Source: Thermomonas haemolytica
GTDB taxonomy: Bacteria > Pseudomonadota > Gammaproteobacteria > Xanthomonadales > Xanthomonadaceae
Length of the DNA: 64,000 bases
NCBI RefSeq assembly: GCF_004346265.1
Contig: NZ_SMAP01000002.1
Location: forward strand, 124,001 to 188,000
Direction: 5' to 3'
In this document: positions 51,766-60,593 of the stretch, piece after piece
How positions within the stretch are numbered: position 1 is the first letter of the stretch
Layout of the letters: each line of letters begins with the position of its first letter
Made by a program: the position numbers and the translations under genes
The notes under the pieces: model-generated
The model's database searches: none
What the model saw: only the letters and a program-made list of their open reading frames with translations
What the model was told of the DNA's origin: nothing

Positions 51766-53346
51766 TCAATGCCCCGGCGCGCCCCCGGCGCTGCCGAACG
51801 GCGGCCTGGCCCACCACACCAGCACGATCATCGCCACGAACAGGCCGGAGAACAGCAGGAACAGGTCGTTCACCGCCAGCGTGAACGCCTGCAGGTTGAT
51901 CACCTGGTCGGTCAGCGACAGCGCCTGCGCCTGGCCCATGTCCACGCCCTGCAGCGTGCCCAGCCACTGTTCCGCCGGCGGCCGCGCGCTGGTGACGTGT
52001 TCGGTCAGCACCGCATGGTGGTAGTCGGCGCGGTGCTGCCACAGGGTCACCGAGACCGCGGTGGAAATGCTGCCGGCGATGGTGCGGAAGAAGTTGGACA
52101 GCCCCGAGGCGCTGGCGATCTCGTGCTGCGGCAGCCCCGACAGGATGATCTGGTTCAGCGGGATGAAGAAGAACGCCACCCCCATGCCCTGGATCAGGCG
52201 CGGCCAGATCAGCTGGCCGAAGCTGGCCTGCGCGGTGAAGGTGGAGAACCAGTGGGTGGTGAAGGCGAACACCAGGAACGCGAAGCTGACCATGATCCGC
52301 AGGTCGGCCTTGCCGATCATGCGCCCGACCAGCGGCGAGAAGAACACCGCAAGGATGCCGACCGGCGCGGTCGCCAGGCCGGCCCATTCGGCGGTGTAGC
52401 CCAACGTGGTCTGCAGCCACAGCGGGTAGATCACGTTGATGCCGAAGAAGCCGAACATGCCGACCGAGAGCGCGATCACGCCGACCCGGAAATTGCGCTG
52501 CTTGAACAGCGACAGGTCCACCACCGGGTGTTTGTCGGTCAGCTCCCAGGCCACGAAGAAGGTCAGGCAGACCAGCGCGACGATCCCGAGCGTGGTGATC
52601 AGCGGCGAGCTGAACCAGTCCTTGTCGTTGCCGTTGTCGAGCATGAACTGCAGCGAGCCCACCCCGATCACCAACAGCGCCAGCCCGATGCGGTCGATCG
52701 GCACCTTCTGGATCGGGGTCTCGCGGTCGCGCAGTAGGGTCCACACCACCAGCGCCGCCAGCAGCCCGACCGGCGCGTTGATGAAGAAGATCCAGTGCCA
52801 GGAATAGTTGTCGGTGATCCAGCCGCCCAGGATCGGCCCGAAAATCGGTGCCACGATCACCGTCATCGCCCACAGCGCCAGTGCCATCCCCTTCTTCTCG
52901 TTGGGGTAGTTGGCCAGCAGCAGGGTCATCGACAGCGCCACCATCGGCCCCGACACCAGCCCCTGCAGCAGCCGGAACAGCACCAGCATCGGCATGCTCG
53001 CGGCGAACCCGCACAGGATCGAGAACACCACGAACAGGGTGACCGAGGCGGTGAAGGTGCGCACCTCGCCGAAGCGGCGCGCCAGCCAGCCGGTCAGCGG
53101 CTGCACGATCGCGCTGGCCAGCGAGTAGGAGCTGATCGCCCAGGTGCCTTCGGACACGCCCACGCTCAGGCTGCCGGCAATGGTCGGCACCGACACGTTG
53201 ACGATGGTGATGTCCAGCACCTCCATGAAGGTGGACAGCGCGATCGCCAGCGTGAGCAGCGCCAGCGCCCCGCCGCGCAGGGGCGGCTTGGGGATCGCCG
53301 GCACCGGCATCGGCGCGGCGTCGGTGGCGGCGGCGGCCACGGCCAC
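51766..53346 (-). CDS. emrB: DHA2-family MFS efflux pump EmrB
   Basis: A 526-residue drug:proton antiporter with 14 membrane helices. Motif D2-like LDITIVNVSVPTIAGSL is in helix 1, motif A-like GWLARRFGEVR follows helix 2, and motif C-like VIVAPIFGPILGGWITD is in helix 5. It forms a tripartite pump with the adjacent membrane fusion protein and the outer-membrane factor encoded just upstream. The start is nine bases from the EmrA stop. Confidence 0.94.
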   Translation of the reverse strand: MAVAAAATDAAPMPVPAIPKPPLRGGALALLTLAIALSTFMEVLDITIVNVSVPTIAGSLSVGVSEGTWAISSYSLASAIVQPLTGWLARRFGEVRTFTASVTLFVVFSILCGFAASMPMLVLFRLLQGLVSGPMVALSMTLLLANYPNEKKGMALALWAMTVIVAPIFGPILGGWITDNYSWHWIFFINAPVGLLAALVVWTLLRDRETPIQKVPIDRIGLALLVIGVGSLQFMLDNGNDKDWFSSPLITTLGIVALVCLTFFVAWELTDKHPVVDLSLFKQRNFRVGVIALSVGMFGFFGINVIYPLWLQTTLGYTAEWAGLATAPVGILAVFFSPLVGRMIGKADLRIMVSFAFLVFAFTTHWFSTFTAQASFGQLIWPRLIQGMGVAFFFIPLNQIILSGLPQHEIASASGLSNFFRTIAGSISTAVSVTLWQHRADYHHAVLTEHVTSARPPAEQWLGTLQGVDMGQAQALSLTDQVINLQAFTLAVNDLFLLFSGLFVAMIVLVWWARPPFGSAGGAPGH

Positions 53347-53355
53347 GGCCAGGCC

Positions 53356-54540
53356 TCAGCGGCCGCCGTTAGCGGCGATGATGGCGTCGGCCTCGCGCGC
53401 GGCGGCGTCGAGGTCGTGCGCGTACACGTCGGTCTGGCCGACCGCGGCCGTCGGCGGCTGGCTGGGCAGGCGCGGCCCGGACTGGTCGCGGGTGTCGATC
53501 TCCACTTCCATCGACAACCCCAGACGCAGCGGATGCTGGCGCAGGGTGTCGTCGCGCTCCAGCGCGATCCGCACCGGCACCCGCTGCACCACCTTGATCC
53601 AGTTGCCGCTGGCGTTCTGCGCCGGCAGCAGCGAGAACACGCTGCCCGCGCCGGCGGCAATCCCGGCGACCTTGCCGTGGAAGACCACGCCGCTGCCGTA
53701 CAGGTCGCTGGTGAGCCGCGCCGGCTGGCCGAGGCGGATCTTGTCCAGCTGGCCTTCCTTGAAATTGGCATCCACCCACAGCTGATCGAGGGGCAGGATC
53801 TTCAGCAGCGGCTGCCCGGGTGCGACCAGCTGCCCGACCTGGACATTGCGTCCGGCCACGATGCCGTCCACCGGCGCCACGATCGCGGTGCGGTGGTCGG
53901 CCACCCAGGCCTCGACGTAGGCGGCGCGCGCCAGCTGCACCGCCGGGTTCTGCGCGATCGCCACGCCTTCCACCAGCGCGCGCTGCGCCCGTGCCTGCCC
54001 GCTGGCCTGCGCCAGCGCCGCGCGCGCGCGCTCCACCGCCTCGCGCGCGTGCGCCACTTCCTCTGGCGGCACCGCTTTCTCGGCCAGCAGCGGCAGGCGC
54101 CGGCGGTAGTCGGCCTCGGCCTGCGCCAGCGCGATCTTCGCCTGCGCCTCGGCGGCCCCGGCGGCGGCGGCCCCGCTGTCGGCCTGGCGCGCCTGGCGCA
54201 CCGCCTGCGCCAGCGCGGCGGCGGCGCGTTGCAGCGCCAGCCGGGTGTCGGTCCCGTCCAGCCGCACCAGCACCTGGCCGGCGCGCACCAGATCGGTGTC
54301 GTCGGCGTAGATCGCGGTGACGGTGCCGCCCACGCGCGCGTTCACCCCGACCTGGTTGCCGCCGACGTAGGCGTTGTCGGTGGTCTGCCGCAGCGAGAAC
54401 ACGAACAGCCACAGCAGTAGCCAGGCCAGGCCGGCGAGCGCGAACAGCGCGGCGATCACCAGCAGCACGCGCTTGCGCTTGCCGGTCCCGTTGCCGTTGC
54501 TGGGTGCAGTGGAATCGGCGGAAGGCGTCGGCGTGCTCAT
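53356..54540 (-). CDS. emrA: membrane fusion protein EmrA (HlyD family)
   Basis: A 394-residue periplasmic adaptor. An N-terminal cytoplasmic stretch and membrane helix (LLVIAALFALAGLAWLLLWL) are followed by the biotinyl-lipoyl half-motif TTDNAYVGGNQVGVNARVGG, an alpha-hairpin (about 105-200), the second lipoyl half (APVDGIVAGRNVQVGQLV) and a beta-barrel (FKEGQLDKIRLGQPARLTSD). It links EmrB to the outer-membrane factor. The ATG at 54540 overlaps the stop of the efflux-protein gene. Confidence 0.94.
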   Translation of the reverse strand: MSTPTPSADSTAPSNGNGTGKRKRVLLVIAALFALAGLAWLLLWLFVFSLRQTTDNAYVGGNQVGVNARVGGTVTAIYADDTDLVRAGQVLVRLDGTDTRLALQRAAAALAQAVRQARQADSGAAAAGAAEAQAKIALAQAEADYRRRLPLLAEKAVPPEEVAHAREAVERARAALAQASGQARAQRALVEGVAIAQNPAVQLARAAYVEAWVADHRTAIVAPVDGIVAGRNVQVGQLVAPGQPLLKILPLDQLWVDANFKEGQLDKIRLGQPARLTSDLYGSGVVFHGKVAGIAAGAGSVFSLLPAQNASGNWIKVVQRVPVRIALERDDTLRQHPLRLGLSMEVEIDTRDQSGPRLPSQPPTAAVGQTDVYAHDLDAAAREADAIIAANGGR

Positions 54541-55994
54541 GGCGTGGGGGCGTCCTTGGAATCGGGGGAAGGCGCGGCGGTGGCCGGATCGGCATAGCCG
54601 CCGCCGAGGCTCTGGATCAGGGCGATGTCGGCCGCCAACCGCGCCGCGGCCAGCACGCGCGCGGCGTCCTCGGCCTGCAGCAGGGCCAGCGCGGCCTGGG
54701 CGCGGCTGCGGTCGTCGCCCAGCCCGGCGCGGGCGCGCGCATCGGCATTGGCCTGCAGCGCGCGCGCGGCGGCCAGCGCGGTGGCCTGCTGCTGCGCCTC
54801 CTCGCCCAGCTGGGCCAGGGTCAGCGCCTGCTGCTGCACCTCGCGCGCGGCCTGCACCACGCTGGCGTGGTAGTCGGCGATCGCGGCGTCGAGCTGGGCG
54901 CGGCTGATGCCGTAGCCGGCGCGCAGGCGACCGCCGTCGAACAGCGGCAGGCTCAGCGCCGGCTGCAGCAGCGCGACCCGGCTGCCCGCCGTCAGCAGCT
55001 TGCCGAGGTTGATGCTGGACAGTCCAAGCAGCGCCTTCAGGCTGAGGTCGGGGAAGAACGCGGCGCGCGCGGCGGCCACGTCCTGCGCCGCGGCCTCCAC
55101 CCGCCAGCGGCTGGCCGCAATGTCCGGGCGGCGCGCGATGAGCGCCAGCGAGGCATCCGCGGGCAGGCCCGCCGAGGCCGGCGGCAGCGGCTGCGCCTGC
55201 AGCGGCGGCAGCGCGTCCGGGGCGATCCCGAGCAGCGCCGCCAGTGCGATCCGGCGGCCCTCGGCGCTGGCGGTGAGCGCGGTGCGCCCGCGCTCGGCCG
55301 CGGCTAGCGCCGATTCCGCCGCATGCACCGCATCGCTGCCGTCGATCCCGCGCGCGGCGCGCGCCTGCGCCAGCGCCAGCAGGCGCTGCTGCGCGGCGAT
55401 CGCCTGCGCGGCCAGCGCCAGCCGGGCCTGGTCGGCCTGCCAGCCGAAATAGGTCTGCGCGACCGCGGCGGTCAGCGCCAGGCGCGCGGCGTCCGCCTCC
55501 GCGGCGGCGGCGCGGGCCTGGTCGGTGGCGGCGGCGACCTGCGCGCGGTGCTTGCCCCACCAGTCCACGTCGTACTGCAGCTGCACCCCGAGGTCGGCCT
55601 GGCTGTACCAGGTGAAGCCGAGGAACTGCACCGGGAACAGCCCGTGCTCGCTGATCCGCTGCCGCTGCAGGTCGGCACTGGCGCCGACGTAGGGATTGCC
55701 GGACGCCGCCTGCGCGGCGATCGCGGCGCGCGCCTGCGCCACCCGGGCCTGTGCCTGCGCCAGGCTGGGCGCGCCGGCCAGCGCGCGCGCCATCAGCGCG
55801 TCCAGGGTCGGGTCGCGGTAGCGCGCCCACCAGTCGGCGGTCGGCCATGCCGCGTGCATGTCGCCGCCGGAAGCGGGCAGGGGCGCGCGCGCGTCCAGCG
55901 CCGGGGGCGGCAGGCGCGGCGGCGCGGCGGCGCAGGCGGCCAGCAGCGCCGCGGCCATGCCGGCCAGCAGCGGACGGAAAGCAGAGGGGTTCAT
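54537..55994 (-). CDS. outer-membrane efflux lipoprotein (NodT/OprM family)
   Basis: A 485-residue outer-membrane factor with a lipobox LLAAC (Cys21) and two repeats of TolC-type coiled-coil helices. Typical segments are WWARYRDPTLDALMARALAG near the N-terminus, VDWWGKHRAQVAAATDQARA, and RRPDIAASRWRVEAAAQDVA in the second repeat. It is the first gene of the outer-membrane factor-emrA-emrB operon. ATG 55994 starts the signal peptide; a longer frame upstream is not coding. No regulator gene (MarR, TetR, LysR) flanks the operon. Confidence 0.92.
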   Translation of the reverse strand: MNPSAFRPLLAGMAAALLAACAAAPPRLPPPALDARAPLPASGGDMHAAWPTADWWARYRDPTLDALMARALAGAPSLAQAQARVAQARAAIAAQAASGNPYVGASADLQRQRISEHGLFPVQFLGFTWYSQADLGVQLQYDVDWWGKHRAQVAAATDQARAAAAEADAARLALTAAVAQTYFGWQADQARLALAAQAIAAQQRLLALAQARAARGIDGSDAVHAAESALAAAERGRTALTASAEGRRIALAALLGIAPDALPPLQAQPLPPASAGLPADASLALIARRPDIAASRWRVEAAAQDVAAARAAFFPDLSLKALLGLSSINLGKLLTAGSRVALLQPALSLPLFDGGRLRAGYGISRAQLDAAIADYHASVVQAAREVQQQALTLAQLGEEAQQQATALAAARALQANADARARAGLGDDRSRAQAALALLQAEDAARVLAAARLAADIALIQSLGGGYADPATAAPSPDSKDAPTP

Positions 55995-56193
55995 GCGGAC
56001 ATGCGCTCCTTGGTGGCGTCCATCAGTGCACAAGCAAGTCCACGAGCAGGCCCGGTTGCGCCGAAGGCTCGGTGCTGGCATACGCAGATGGTAGCGCGGC
56101 GGATCGCATCGGCGTCATCCCGCTCACGATCCATCAACGGGCGCGGGTGGATAGTCGCCCCGGTAAGCAGGCAAACAAACGACGGAGGAATCC

Positions 56194-56517
56194 ATGCGCA
56201 AGTTGAATGACACCCAGGACCGGGCGCAGGAGCTGATGGGCGAGCTCGGCGACGGCCTGCGCAAGGCCCTGCCGGGCAGCGCCAAGCAGTGGCTGGAGAC
56301 CGGGGCCGCGTTGGCGGCAGTGCGCGCGGGCACCAAGGTGGCCGGCGGCTTCGTGCGCCGCAACCCGCTGCTGGTGGGCGCGGCGGTGGCCGGTGCCGGC
56401 CTGCTCTGGTACGCCGCGCGCCAGCGCGCCCGCCGGCAGGCGGCGCTGGAGGGGCAGGCCCGCCAGGTGCGCGCCCTGCGCCGCGGCGAATACGAGCAGG
56501 ACGACTACGGCGTTTGA
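56194..56517 (+). CDS. small helical membrane-associated protein
   Basis: A 107-residue protein: an N-terminal amphipathic helix (RKLNDTQDRAQELMGELGD), a glycine/alanine-rich helix around 35-50 and one membrane helix (LVGAAVAGAGLLWYAARQRA), then a basic and acidic tail. It resembles YqjD/DUF883-type ribosome- or membrane-associated proteins in layout only. Divergent from the efflux operon. Function unknown. Confidence 0.65.
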   Translation: MRKLNDTQDRAQELMGELGDGLRKALPGSAKQWLETGAALAAVRAGTKVAGGFVRRNPLLVGAAVAGAGLLWYAARQRARRQAALEGQARQVRALRRGEYEQDDYGV

Positions 56518-56548
56518 GCGCGCGAGCCGCGAGGATCTGCTCGCGGGT

Positions 56549-57364
56549 TCAATCGCCCCTCTTGCGGGAAGATTCGACAGGCGCGGACGCAGGCCGCCGC
56601 AGTGGTACGACCGTACCCGTGCCCGGTGCGGACGCCGGGCGCTGCCACAGCACCGGCACGTCCGCAGGGGCGGGCGGTTCGAACTGCGCGATATCAGCAT
56701 CGGCGCGTTCGCGCGCGGCCGCTTCCTGCTGTTCCTCCAGCTCCCAGCTGTAGGGCGCGCGCGCGGGCGGCGGGTCGCTGCGGCGGAACAGGACGGCGGC
56801 GAGCAGGCCGGCCAGTGCGCCGCCGAGGTGCGACTGCCACGAGATCCCCGCCTCGTGCGGCAGGATGGTCAGCAGCATCCCGCCATAGAACAGGAAGCCG
56901 ATCATGCCCGCGGCGATCGCCGCGCGGTCGCGCCGCAGCAGGCCCAGGGTGAACACCAGGAACCCCAGGCCGTGGGCGAGCCCGCTGGCGCCGAGGTGGT
57001 GGCTGCCGGGGTCGCCCAGCAGCCAGGCGCCCAGCCCCGAGCCCAGCCACAGCAGCGGCCATGCGCGCAGGGTCGCCTTCGGGTACACCACCAGCGCCAG
57101 CGTGCCCAGCACCAGCAGCGCGAAGGAATTGGCCAGCACGTGCTCCAGCGAGCCGTGCAGCAGCGGCGCGGTGAGCACGCCCACCAGGCCGGCGCCGGTG
57201 CCGGGGGTCAGCGTCAGCCCGGTCCAGTCCACGCCCAGCCGGTCCAGGGCGTGCTGGGCGAGGAAGCAGGCCCACAGCAGCAGCACGAAGCCGCCGCTGG
57301 CGAGCATGGCGTGGCGCAGGCGGCGGCGATCCTGGCGCGCGGCGGTGGCGGCAAGCGTGTCCAT
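56549..57364 (-). CDS. rhomboid-family intramembrane serine protease
   Basis: A 271-residue protein with about six membrane helices and a proline-rich cytoplasmic C-terminus. Catalytic dyad: Ser127 in GASGLAHGL and His179 in SWQSHLGG. The HGSLEHVLANS motif (70-80) matches the family's conserved H-x3-N region. It cleaves membrane helices of unknown substrates. ATG 57364 was chosen over an upstream in-frame start at 57394. The adjacent alx-like gene is on the same strand, 49 bases upstream. Confidence 0.88.
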   Translation of the reverse strand: MDTLAATAARQDRRRLRHAMLASGGFVLLLWACFLAQHALDRLGVDWTGLTLTPGTGAGLVGVLTAPLLHGSLEHVLANSFALLVLGTLALVVYPKATLRAWPLLWLGSGLGAWLLGDPGSHHLGASGLAHGLGFLVFTLGLLRRDRAAIAAGMIGFLFYGGMLLTILPHEAGISWQSHLGGALAGLLAAVLFRRSDPPPARAPYSWELEEQQEAAARERADADIAQFEPPAPADVPVLWQRPASAPGTGTVVPLRRPASAPVESSRKRGD

Positions 57365-57413
57365 CGCAACGAGATGGGGCGCGCCGGCGCCCACGCAAGG
57401 CGTGCCCCTGGTC

Positions 57414-58376
57414 TCAGCCGTGGCCGCTGCGTGCCGCCGGCGGCCGCAGCAGGCTCAGCGCGATAGTGGTGCCGATGATCGCCGCCACCACGCCCAGCGC
57501 CAGCAGCACCGGCGGCTTGTACAGGTCCACCAGCAGCATCTTGGCGCCGATGAACACCAGCACCAGCGCGAGGCCATAAGGCAGCAGGTGGAAACGGTCG
57601 GCCATGCCCTGCAGCAGGAAGAACATCGCGCGCAGGCCCAGCACCGCGAACACGTTGCTGGTCAGCACGATGAAGGGGTCGGCGGTGATCGCGAAGATCG
57701 CCGGGATGGAGTCCACCGCGAAAATCACGTCGGTGATGCCAATCATCGCGATCACGATGAACAGCGGGGTGAACTTGCGCCGCCGGCCGCGGCCGATCCA
57801 CAGCGCGCTGCCCACGTAGCGGCGCACGAACGGCACGTGCGCGGTCAGCCAGCGCAGCACCGGGTTGCGGTCGAGGTCGGGCTCCTCGCCGGCCGCGCGC
57901 CACATCTTCACCCCGGTGAACAGCAGGAACGCGCCGAACAGGTAGAGGATCCAGTGGAACCTGGCGAGCAGCAGCGCGCCGGCGAAGATCAGGATCGCGC
58001 GCAGCACGATCGCGCCGATGATGCCGATCACCAGCGCGCGCTGGCGCTGCATCTCCGGCACCGCGAAATAGCCGAAGATCATCAGGAACACGAAGATGTT
58101 GTCGACCGCCAGCGCCTTCTCGACCAGGTAGCCGGTCAAAAACTCCATGCCGATGCGCTCGCCTTCCGCGGCGCCGAAGCGCTGCCCGGCCTCCCACCAC
58201 AGCCAGGCATTGAAGGCCAGCGCCAGCGCGACCCAGCCCAGGCTCCACCAGGCGGCTTCCTTGAACGTGACCTTGTGCGGCCCGCCGTGGCGCATCAGCA
58301 CCAGGTCGACCACCAGGGCCAGCAGCACCACGCCGGCGAATACCAGCCAGAGAAAGGGGGTTCCGATCGTCTCCAT
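57414..58376 (-). CDS. alx: TerC/Alx-family membrane protein (probable Mn2+ exporter)
   Basis: A 320-residue membrane protein with about nine helices. TerC signatures: EKALAVDNIFVFLMIFGYF and GITDVIFAVDSIPAIFAIT, each with the conserved acidic residues, and SNVFAVLGLRAMFFLLQG. In E. coli Alx and in Bacillus MeeF/TerC-type proteins act in manganese efflux or supply of exported metalloproteins (established knowledge). The leader is a yybP-ykoY manganese riboswitch (58446-58567), which supports that role. ATG 58376 chosen; an in-frame ATG four codons upstream is an alternative. Confidence 0.92.
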   Translation of the reverse strand: METIGTPFLWLVFAGVVLLALVVDLVLMRHGGPHKVTFKEAAWWSLGWVALALAFNAWLWWEAGQRFGAAEGERIGMEFLTGYLVEKALAVDNIFVFLMIFGYFAVPEMQRQRALVIGIIGAIVLRAILIFAGALLLARFHWILYLFGAFLLFTGVKMWRAAGEEPDLDRNPVLRWLTAHVPFVRRYVGSALWIGRGRRRKFTPLFIVIAMIGITDVIFAVDSIPAIFAITADPFIVLTSNVFAVLGLRAMFFLLQGMADRFHLLPYGLALVLVFIGAKMLLVDLYKPPVLLALGVVAAIIGTTIALSLLRPPAARSGHG

Positions 58377-58445
58377 GCAACGCTCCACGGGTTCGAGCGG
58401 CGGAGGCGTCCATGCAGGGACGCATGGAAAGGGAGCGCGCTTCGC

Positions 58446-58599
58446 CGTTCGGCGAAGGTCTCATCCACAGACCCGGTGGCCTGCCGCGGGGCCGGGGCGG
58501 GATGTCCGGCAAGGACATCGGCCCGTCATGACGACCGTCGCGCGCGGGATTACTCCCCTTCTTCGGCGACAATAGCCGATCCCGCCCGCCCGTCGTCAA
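58446..58599 (-). promoter_or_regulatory. yybP-ykoY manganese riboswitch and promoter for the alx-like gene
   Basis: Read on the minus strand: -35 TTGACG (58599-58594), -10 TATTGT (58574-58569, spacing 19), then AGAAGGGGAGTAATCCC (from about 58563), a CG-rich arm with ATGTCC/GGACAT hairpin, and GGATGAGACCTTCGCC (about 58466-58451). The 5' AAGGGGAG and 3' GACCTTC strands form the closing helix of the aptamer. Immediately after, TTCGCCG and CGGCGAA (58456-58441) form a hairpin that uses the same CCTTC side, so it is likely the expression platform. No strong U run follows, so control may be translational or by another fold. Confidence 0.8.
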
Positions 58600-58604
58600 G
58601 CCCC

Positions 58605-59789
58605 ATGTCCGAGCCCCTGCCCGTCGTCCGCCTGAAGAACGCCTGGAACTCCACCCATCCGTGGATCTTCCAGCGCCTGGTCGAGAAGCCGGCGCAGCGG
58701 CCCAAGCCCGGCAGCATCGTCGAGGTGGTCGGGGTGGATGGCGCCTTCGTCGGGCGCGGCTTCTACAACGGCCACTCGCGGATCGCCCTGCGCATGCTCG
58801 AACGCGACCCCGACGTGGCGGTGGACGCCGCCTGGTTCGTGCGCAAGATCGGCGAGGCGGTGCGGCTGCGCCGCGAGATCCTCAAGCTGGATGCGGTCTC
58901 CAACGCGTGGCGCGTCGTCCACAGCGAGGGCGACGGCATCAGCGGGTTGGTGGTGGACCGCTACGACGACCTCTTGGTGGTCGAGTTCTTCAGCGCCGGC
59001 GCGTGGCGCCATCGCAGCATCATCTTCGACGCCCTGCGCGAGCATTTCCCCGGTTGCCGCTTCCACAGCTTCGCCGACGAGCACGTGCAGAAGCAGGAGA
59101 GTTTCGACTACAAGGACACCCAGGGCACCGAACCGGCGATCGTCACCGAGCACGGCATCCGCTTCCGCGCCGATCCGGCCGGCGCGCACAAGACCGGCTT
59201 TTTCGCCGACCAGCGCGAGAACCGCGAGTGGTTCAGCCGGCAGGTCGAAGGCAAGCGCGTGCTGGACCTGTGCTGCAACACCGGCGGTTTCGCGGTGTAC
59301 GCCGCAGCGCGCGGCGCGGCCGAGGTGGTGGGCATCGACATCGACCCGGCGGTGATCGAGCTGGCCAAGCAGAACGCGCACCTCAACAGTGCGTTGATCG
59401 GCAGCCGCAAGCCGCGCTTCGTGCAGGCCGACATCTTCCCGTGGCTGCGTGATGCCGCGCTCAACGGCGAGCGCTTCGACGCGGTGATCCTCGACCCGGC
59501 CAAGATGACCCGCGACCGCGAGCAGGTCATCAACGCGCTCAAGAAATATCTCGACATGAACAAGCTGGCGCTGGGCGTGGTCAAGCCCGGCGGCCTGTTC
59601 GCCACCTTCAGCTGCACGGGGCTGGTCAGCGAGGAGCAGTTCCTCGACATGCTGCGCCGCGCCGCGTTCTACGCCGGCCGCACCGTGCAGGTGCTCAAGG
59701 TCGCCGGTGCTGGCCCGGACCATCCATGGCTGGCGCAGGTGCCGGAATCGCGCTACCTGAAGGCGGTATTCTGCCGCGTGCTGGACTGA
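58605..59789 (+). CDS. rlmI: 23S rRNA (cytosine-5) methyltransferase RlmI-type
   Basis: A 394-residue class I SAM methyltransferase with an N-terminal PUA domain (about 5-80) and the RlmI middle domain. SAM-binding motif VLDLCCNTGGFAVYAAARGA, the D-x-x-K-like catalytic region VILDPAKMTRDREQ, and the motif FATFSCTGLV with the catalytic cysteine. RlmI methylates C1962 of 23S rRNA. It begins on the opposite strand from the manganese riboswitch, whose promoter it faces. Confidence 0.92.
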   Translation: MSEPLPVVRLKNAWNSTHPWIFQRLVEKPAQRPKPGSIVEVVGVDGAFVGRGFYNGHSRIALRMLERDPDVAVDAAWFVRKIGEAVRLRREILKLDAVSNAWRVVHSEGDGISGLVVDRYDDLLVVEFFSAGAWRHRSIIFDALREHFPGCRFHSFADEHVQKQESFDYKDTQGTEPAIVTEHGIRFRADPAGAHKTGFFADQRENREWFSRQVEGKRVLDLCCNTGGFAVYAAARGAAEVVGIDIDPAVIELAKQNAHLNSALIGSRKPRFVQADIFPWLRDAALNGERFDAVILDPAKMTRDREQVINALKKYLDMNKLALGVVKPGGLFATFSCTGLVSEEQFLDMLRRAAFYAGRTVQVLKVAGAGPDHPWLAQVPESRYLKAVFCRVLD

Positions 59790-59842
59790 ACGCGATCGCG
59801 CGGACTGCGCGCCTTGCCCCCATTCAAGCCGAGGGATCCACC

Positions 59843-60553
59843 ATGCCTGCCGAGCGCCACCACCATTACCACGAGGTCCATCGCAGCCAGCACTCCGGGT
59901 GGCTGCGTGCCGCGGTGCTGGGCGCCAACGATGGCCTCATCTCCACCAGCAGCCTGGTGCTCGGCGTGGCCTCGGCGCAGGCGGCGCCGGCGACCATCCT
60001 GTTGACCGGCATCGCCGGGTTGGCGGCCGGCGCGCTGTCGATGGCGGCGGGCGAGTACGTGTCGGTCAGCTCGCAGGAGGACGCAGAGCTGGCGGATATC
60101 CGGATGGAGCGCAAGGCGCTGGAACAGCATCCCGAGGCGGAGCTCGAGGAGCTCACGCAGATCTATATCGGGCGCGGGCTGGAGCCGGTGCTGGCGCGCC
60201 AGGTGGCCGAGCAGCTGACGGCGCACGACGTGCTGGCGGCCCACCTGCGCGACGAGGTCGGCATCCACGACCTGCAGCGCGCGCGTCCGGTGCAGGCGGC
60301 GCTGGCCTCGGCCGCCTCGTTCACGATCGGCGCATTGCCCCCGGTGCTGCTGGCGTGGCTGTGGACCGCACCGGGCCTGTCCGCCGTGATCGTCGCCAGC
60401 ACCCTGGTGCTGCTGGCGGTGTTGGGCTACGTCGCCGAACGCGTGGCCGGTGGTGGCGGAATGAAGGGCGCGTTGCGGGTCCTGCTGTGGGGCACCCTCG
60501 CGCTGGCGGTGACCGCCGGCATCGGCCGGATCTTCGGCATCAGCGCCGGCTGA
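59843..60553 (+). CDS. VIT1/CCC1-family metal transporter
   Basis: A 236-residue protein with five membrane helices: the first carries AAVLGANDGLISTSSLVLGV, the second TGIAGLAAGALSMAAGEYVS, and three lie in the C-terminal half. The cytoplasmic loop (about 80-150) with acidic/His residues (EDAELADIRMERKALEQHPE) is the metal-sensing hub of VIT1. Such transporters move Fe2+ or Mn2+ out of the cytoplasm. The His-rich N-terminus (ERHHHYHEVHRSQHS) is notable. It follows rlmI by 53 bases. Confidence 0.9.
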   Translation: MPAERHHHYHEVHRSQHSGWLRAAVLGANDGLISTSSLVLGVASAQAAPATILLTGIAGLAAGALSMAAGEYVSVSSQEDAELADIRMERKALEQHPEAELEELTQIYIGRGLEPVLARQVAEQLTAHDVLAAHLRDEVGIHDLQRARPVQAALASAASFTIGALPPVLLAWLWTAPGLSAVIVASTLVLLAVLGYVAERVAGGGGMKGALRVLLWGTLALAVTAGIGRIFGISAG

Positions 60554-60593
60554 AGTCGCAGGCGCTGCGACCGCGCGCCGCTACACTGACGCG

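Noticed and set aside
53356-55848. 830-codon minus-strand frame that looks like a large fusion including EmrA
   Set aside because: Only the part from 54540 down is EmrA. The upstream part is out of frame with the efflux lipoprotein that occupies the region and has no domain.
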